64,000 bases of DNA from Schistocephalus solidus. Its lineage: Eukaryota; Platyhelminthes; Cestoda; Diphyllobothriidea; Diphyllobothriidae. This document shows positions 60,497-64,000 of this stretch, one piece after another (the first letter of the stretch is position 1; each line of letters opens with the position of its first letter). The stretch covers positions 62,001 through 126,000 of the forward strand of contig WEDG01000285.1 of the NCBI GenBank assembly GCA_017591395.1. The letters run 5' to 3'. Both the position numbers and the translations under genes were made by a program. Below the pieces are notes generated by a model that saw only the letters and a program-made list of their open reading frames with translations, had not been told where the DNA came from and did no database searches.

Positions 60497-60597
60497 TCAA
60501 AATCTGTTGCTCAACTCTTCCATGTTTGGTCATCGGCTAAGCGTCTGAATGTAACTCCGCCCTTACTCGACTGTAACATAAATTTGTTACAGACGAT

Positions 60598-61905
60598 TTG
60601 GGCAAAGCAGAGTTGATAAATTCGTTTTTTGCCAACCACTTTACCACTGAAACTAGCCCCACTCCCACAATTCCTCTGCTTTCAAATTCGCTTCTAACAA
60701 CCATTAATTTCTCGCCTTCGTGTACTCAAAAGGAAATAGTTCACCTTAAAAATTCACATTCAGTTGGAACTGATAACATTCCAAACTCACTTATTAAAAA
60801 GTTAAGTGATTTTCCACCTTTACTTAGCAAGTTATTCTCAGTATTTCTCGAAAATGTTTTCTTCCCCGATTATTGGAAAACTTCTATTATAATACCAGTT
60901 TTTAAATCTGGTTCCCGCTCGGACATTCATAACTATCGCGGTGTTCATAAAACGCCCTCTCTTGCTAAACTTTTCGAAAAACTAATTGCAAAACAAATCA
61001 CGGATTTTTGGATAAGCAATCAAATTATAAACTTTTCCCAACACGGCTTCTTACCGGACCGCTCTTGTGAAACCTGCCACATGTCTTTTCTAAATCTACT
61101 AACCTCTCTTCGTAATGATCATCTCTATGTGGTAGTTATCTATTTTGATCTTAGTAAGGCATTCGATAAAGTGCCTCATAAACGACTTCTAGCTAAACTA
61201 GAAGCTATAGGATTTCGTAGTCCCCTTACTGACTTTATTAGATCAAACCTAAATGATCGAAAGCAAAAAGTTTTAGTAGGGTCCTCATACTCAAGTGCTA
61301 CCCCGATTGTTAATGGTGTCCTTCAAGGTACCGTATTCGGTCCTTTGTTGTTCTTACTGTATATAAATGATATTTCATCGATAGTTAAACATTCTCAATC
61401 TTTTATTTATGCTGATGACCTCAAATGCGTGTATTCCTTCTCTAACTCTACGACCGAACGGTGCCTAGAACAAATTCATTCAGACTTAGACGCTCTTTCG
61501 GCCTGGAGCTCCACATGGCTAATGGAGTTCTCACCTACTAAGTGTCGCTATATGAGTTTTGGGCCAGTAAGGCTGTCGCAACCTCTTATTTTTGAAGGTT
61601 GCCCTATGATTGAATGTTCCTCCATCAAGGACACCAATAAATTAGATCTTTCGCCTCATGCCGATAGAATTACGGCCAAAGCTGCTCAGATTTGCGGTTT
61701 TATTTCTTATAATTTCTACCTTCCTGAAATTAAATTAAGACTTTATCGTATGTTTGTACTTCCCATTCTTGAATTTTGTTGTCCTTTCTTCGGTTTAATG
61801 AACGAATCTAGCCGGACAAAACTTGAAAATGTTAATAGACATTTCACAAAAAACTCCTATTTCCGACTCTTTCAACTACTTCCTACTCAACAAGATGCCA
61901 GCTAA
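60598..61905 (+). pseudogene. Nested LINE, reverse transcriptase
   Basis: A 435-codon open frame, the longest intact coding stretch in the window apart from low-complexity artefacts. RT blocks are all present: DNIPNSLIKKL, IIPVFKSGSRSDIHNYRG, QHGFLPDRSC, VIYFDLSKAFDKVPHKRL (first Asp), NGVLQGTVFGPLLFLLYIND and FIYADDLKCVY (YADD, intact). After the palm come WLMEFSPTKC and RLYRMFVLPILEFC. A frameshift just upstream of 60598 separates it from the endonuclease. CR1/Jockey-like by overall motif pattern. Confidence 0.88.
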
Positions 61906-62880
61906 TGAAGCTAAAATTTCTTTGGGTCTGGAGACTTGAAGCAGGCTTTTGTCTCCTTTTCCGACTAAATAATAGTTCAACTCTCCTCAAGCTTTCTGTC
62001 ATTACCCCGTTATTCTTCCTTATAACTTAAGAAATTCTGCACTAATTATACCTCCCCCTGCATCCTCCACGTGTAAACGCTCTCTCTTCTTTGCTTCTAG
62101 GTATAGTTTTCTTTGGAATAACTTGCCAATTGAAATTTAGGTCGTTAACTAGTCTAGCTGCATTCAAGCGAAGACTGCACATTTATCTTAGCACTGATTC
62201 TATTAACCTTTTATTTTCCTCATCTTATCCCAGTAGCTTTCCCCATGACTCGGAGAAGGACCATCGGGAATTTAAGTGACCCTCTTGAAACTATATTTTC
62301 GCTACCTCGAGTCGTCCATGGACTATGATGTCTCCTTATATTACCAGTCATCCAAACGATGACGTCATTCGGGCGTACACATTCAGTGGTCCACAGTCTA
62401 AATTGCTACCGTTTCTTTGGATACTAACCATCATCAGAATTCAATTCTGGATCCTAAGATGCTGAGGACTTAAGTTCATTGACGCATTTTCATGAGATTT
62501 TGTTTCATACGCCTAAGTGATCAAGAACGAATCACCTCGACGTTTCATTATCTCATTCTGAAATGCTTCTACCATATTACCCTTCTCTACCACCTGACCA
62601 TTTTTTCCTAAGCAGTTTTTTCTCCTACCTTCTATTAAAAAATGAAGGCTTATTGAACTCTGCCTCCATTTTTATGGTAGGAGTTTTTTTTCACTGCCTA
62701 TTTTTTCTAGTTCACCATTAATTTTAAAACATCGCTAACTGTTGACATAGCAGGACAAGTTATGTATTTGTACGTTTTATCTGCACACATTGTCATAACT
62801 TTATTTCGTTACTAATGTTTGCTTAGACAGTGCCTTGCCGGTGCTAACCAAATATAAATTCTAAATTCTAAATAAAAAAT
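61906..62880 (+). other. Nested LINE, C-terminus and 3' untranslated region
   Basis: 62090-62200 still encodes SFLWNNLPI and LAAFKRRLHIYLS-type residues, the usual end of CR1/Jockey ORF2, in a shifted frame. 62281-62880 is non-coding and ends in short aaattct repeats and an A-rich tail. Confidence 0.7.
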
Positions 62881-64000
62881 AAACGCTTTGAAAGTGTTCT
62901 GCTCATTGCGTCAGGATTTGCGTCTTCTCCGTGAGCAGGGTCCTGCCGTCGGCACTTTGGCGGGAGGTCCGTAGACAGCCTTGGTGGCGGCGAAGAAGGT
63001 CTTCCATTCGTTTCGGTCCGCGTACCCTTGGATTTCCTCGGCTTTGCGCGTCATCCATGCATCCTGCATCTCCCGCAGCCGTGGTTGTACAGGGCTGCAA
63101 CTTCGGTAGAAGGCTGTCTTGGTTGCAGCGGCAGGGCGATCGATGTAGGCTTTGTGTAACTGGTTTTCTCGACGAGCAGAGCGTTGATAGCTGCGTCGTT
63201 GTCATCGAACCAGTCTTGGTGCTGACGACGTGCGCGGCCGAGGACATCCAGGGCAGTGGATTGGATGGTGTCTCTTAGCTGACACCAGCGGTTCTCCACG
63301 GAAATAACCACGTCGGCGACTGGAAGGTTGGCTAGATGGTTGGCCCGTTCGTTGCCGAAATGTAGATGGTGAGCAGGCACATTCAACAAAACAGTATTCA
63401 ACTTACCTTGTGGTCGCTTACCTTGGGGTCTCCTGCGGGGTTGCAGATGGAGCCTCATCTTGGAGATGACGAGGCGATGATCCGTTCATCCATCGGCATC
63501 GGGGATCGCCTTTGTCACTAGCACGCCCTGTTTATCTCGCCTCCGGACGAGAACATAGTCCAAGAGGTACCATTGTCTCGATCGAGGATATACCCAGGTC
63601 GCTTTTTGCCGCTTTGGGAGGCGGAAGAAAGTGTTGGTCAGAATAAGGTGGTGTTTGGCGCAGGTTCGCAGGAGAAGAAGACCGTTGTCATTGAAGCCAG
63701 CGAGACCAGGGGGACCCAGCACTCCTCTCCACGAGGCATGGTCTGTGCCGACTCGGGCGTTAAAGTCACCAAGGCCAATTAACTTATCCGCCTTCGGTAC
63801 AGTCACCAAGAGGGAATGTAGATCCTCGTAGAATTTGTCCTTCGCCGCATCAGAGCTCGTCATTGGGGGAGCGTAGGCACTGATGATGGTGGCGAACTTG
63901 TCTCCCCGAAGAGGTAGGTGGAGGCGCATAAGGCGATCATTGATACCCTGCGGTAGCCAGGGCAGACGTCGCACGATGCCGGTCCGAATGGCAAAGCCGA
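62881..64000 (-). mobile_element. LINE-A copy 2, 5' segment (runs off the window)
   Basis: The minus strand carries the endonuclease and linker of LINE-A copy 2. 63974-63486 is open for 162 codons with [42 protein letters not shown] (Asp retained, unlike copy 1) and KAIPDADG before a stop. WTDH-equivalent residues and LQPRRRPQGK follow in 63480-63400. 63458-63051 carries the linker (RARRQHQDWFDDNDAAIN). The segment ends LLTEKTQILTQ and the AEHF motif at the junction near 62885. The N-terminal endonuclease residues lie beyond 64000. Confidence 0.85.

Larger units (their letters stand above)
58996..62882 (+). mobile_element. CR1/Jockey-type LINE nested in LINE-A copy 2
   Basis: About 3.9 kb inserted between the linker and RT parts of LINE-A copy 2. 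It contains an ORF1 remnant (58999-59417), an endonuclease (59440-60100), an RT (60598-61905), a C-terminal FKRRLHIYLS-type segment (62090-62190), a 3' untranslated region and an A-rich end with repeated aaattctaaattctaa. The 5' end is truncated within ORF1. Only three or four frameshifts break it, so it looks younger than its host. No clear target-site duplication is visible. Confidence 0.85.

Overview
The window looks like nuclear DNA of a flatworm, most likely a tapeworm close to Schistocephalus, Spirometra or Dibothriocephalus. This is an inference from three things: a LINE family whose polyprotein ends in C2H2 zinc fingers, a tRNA-headed SINE whose body recurs across the window, and a mix of Penelope-like, mariner and CR1-like relics. 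There are no bacterial-style operons. Most of the sequence is AT-rich intergenic or intronic DNA carrying decayed repeats. The only cellular gene I can support is a partial annexin on the minus strand between 28339 and 34120.

Layout. 1-5840 holds diverged dispersed repeats and an inverted-repeat element with a telomere-like interior (2791-3168). 5845-7113 is a dead mariner with recognisable terminal inverted repeats. 8837-10760 holds two Penelope-like remnants in opposite orientation. 15351-15873 is a TA microsatellite followed by a tandem SINE. 22859-23026 is a long CT tract. 24285-28147 has a GIY-YIG remnant, internal direct and inverted repeats, and a second telomere-like inverted-repeat element. 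28339-34120 contains six annexin exons with canonical splice sites and compatible phases, including a candidate 24-nt microexon. Its introns hold more Penelope and SINE debris. 37485-38589 is a diverged SINE followed by a SINE array with an exact 305-bp period. 39131-39454 is a TAG microsatellite. 41237-42215 and 50664-51605 repeat the pairing of telomere-like element and head-to-head SINEs.

The right third is dominated by LINEs. LINE-A copy 1 (45640-50175, plus) has an AP-endonuclease, a reverse transcriptase with an intact FADD motif, and a C-terminal finger array. Stops, frameshifts and deletions break it. LINE-A copy 2 (minus) runs from 56412 past the right edge. It is split by a younger, unrelated CR1/Jockey-type LINE (58996-62882, plus) that has an ORF1 remnant, an endonuclease, an RT with YADD and an A-rich 3' tail. 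A satellite-like block with a period of about 690 bp (55085-56405) abuts the 3' end of copy 2.

The mobile elements act independently and all copies look inactive. The annexin would be a cytosolic membrane-binding protein. Its first-repeat start and fourth repeat were not found here. All family names rest on motif recognition by eye; no database search was run.
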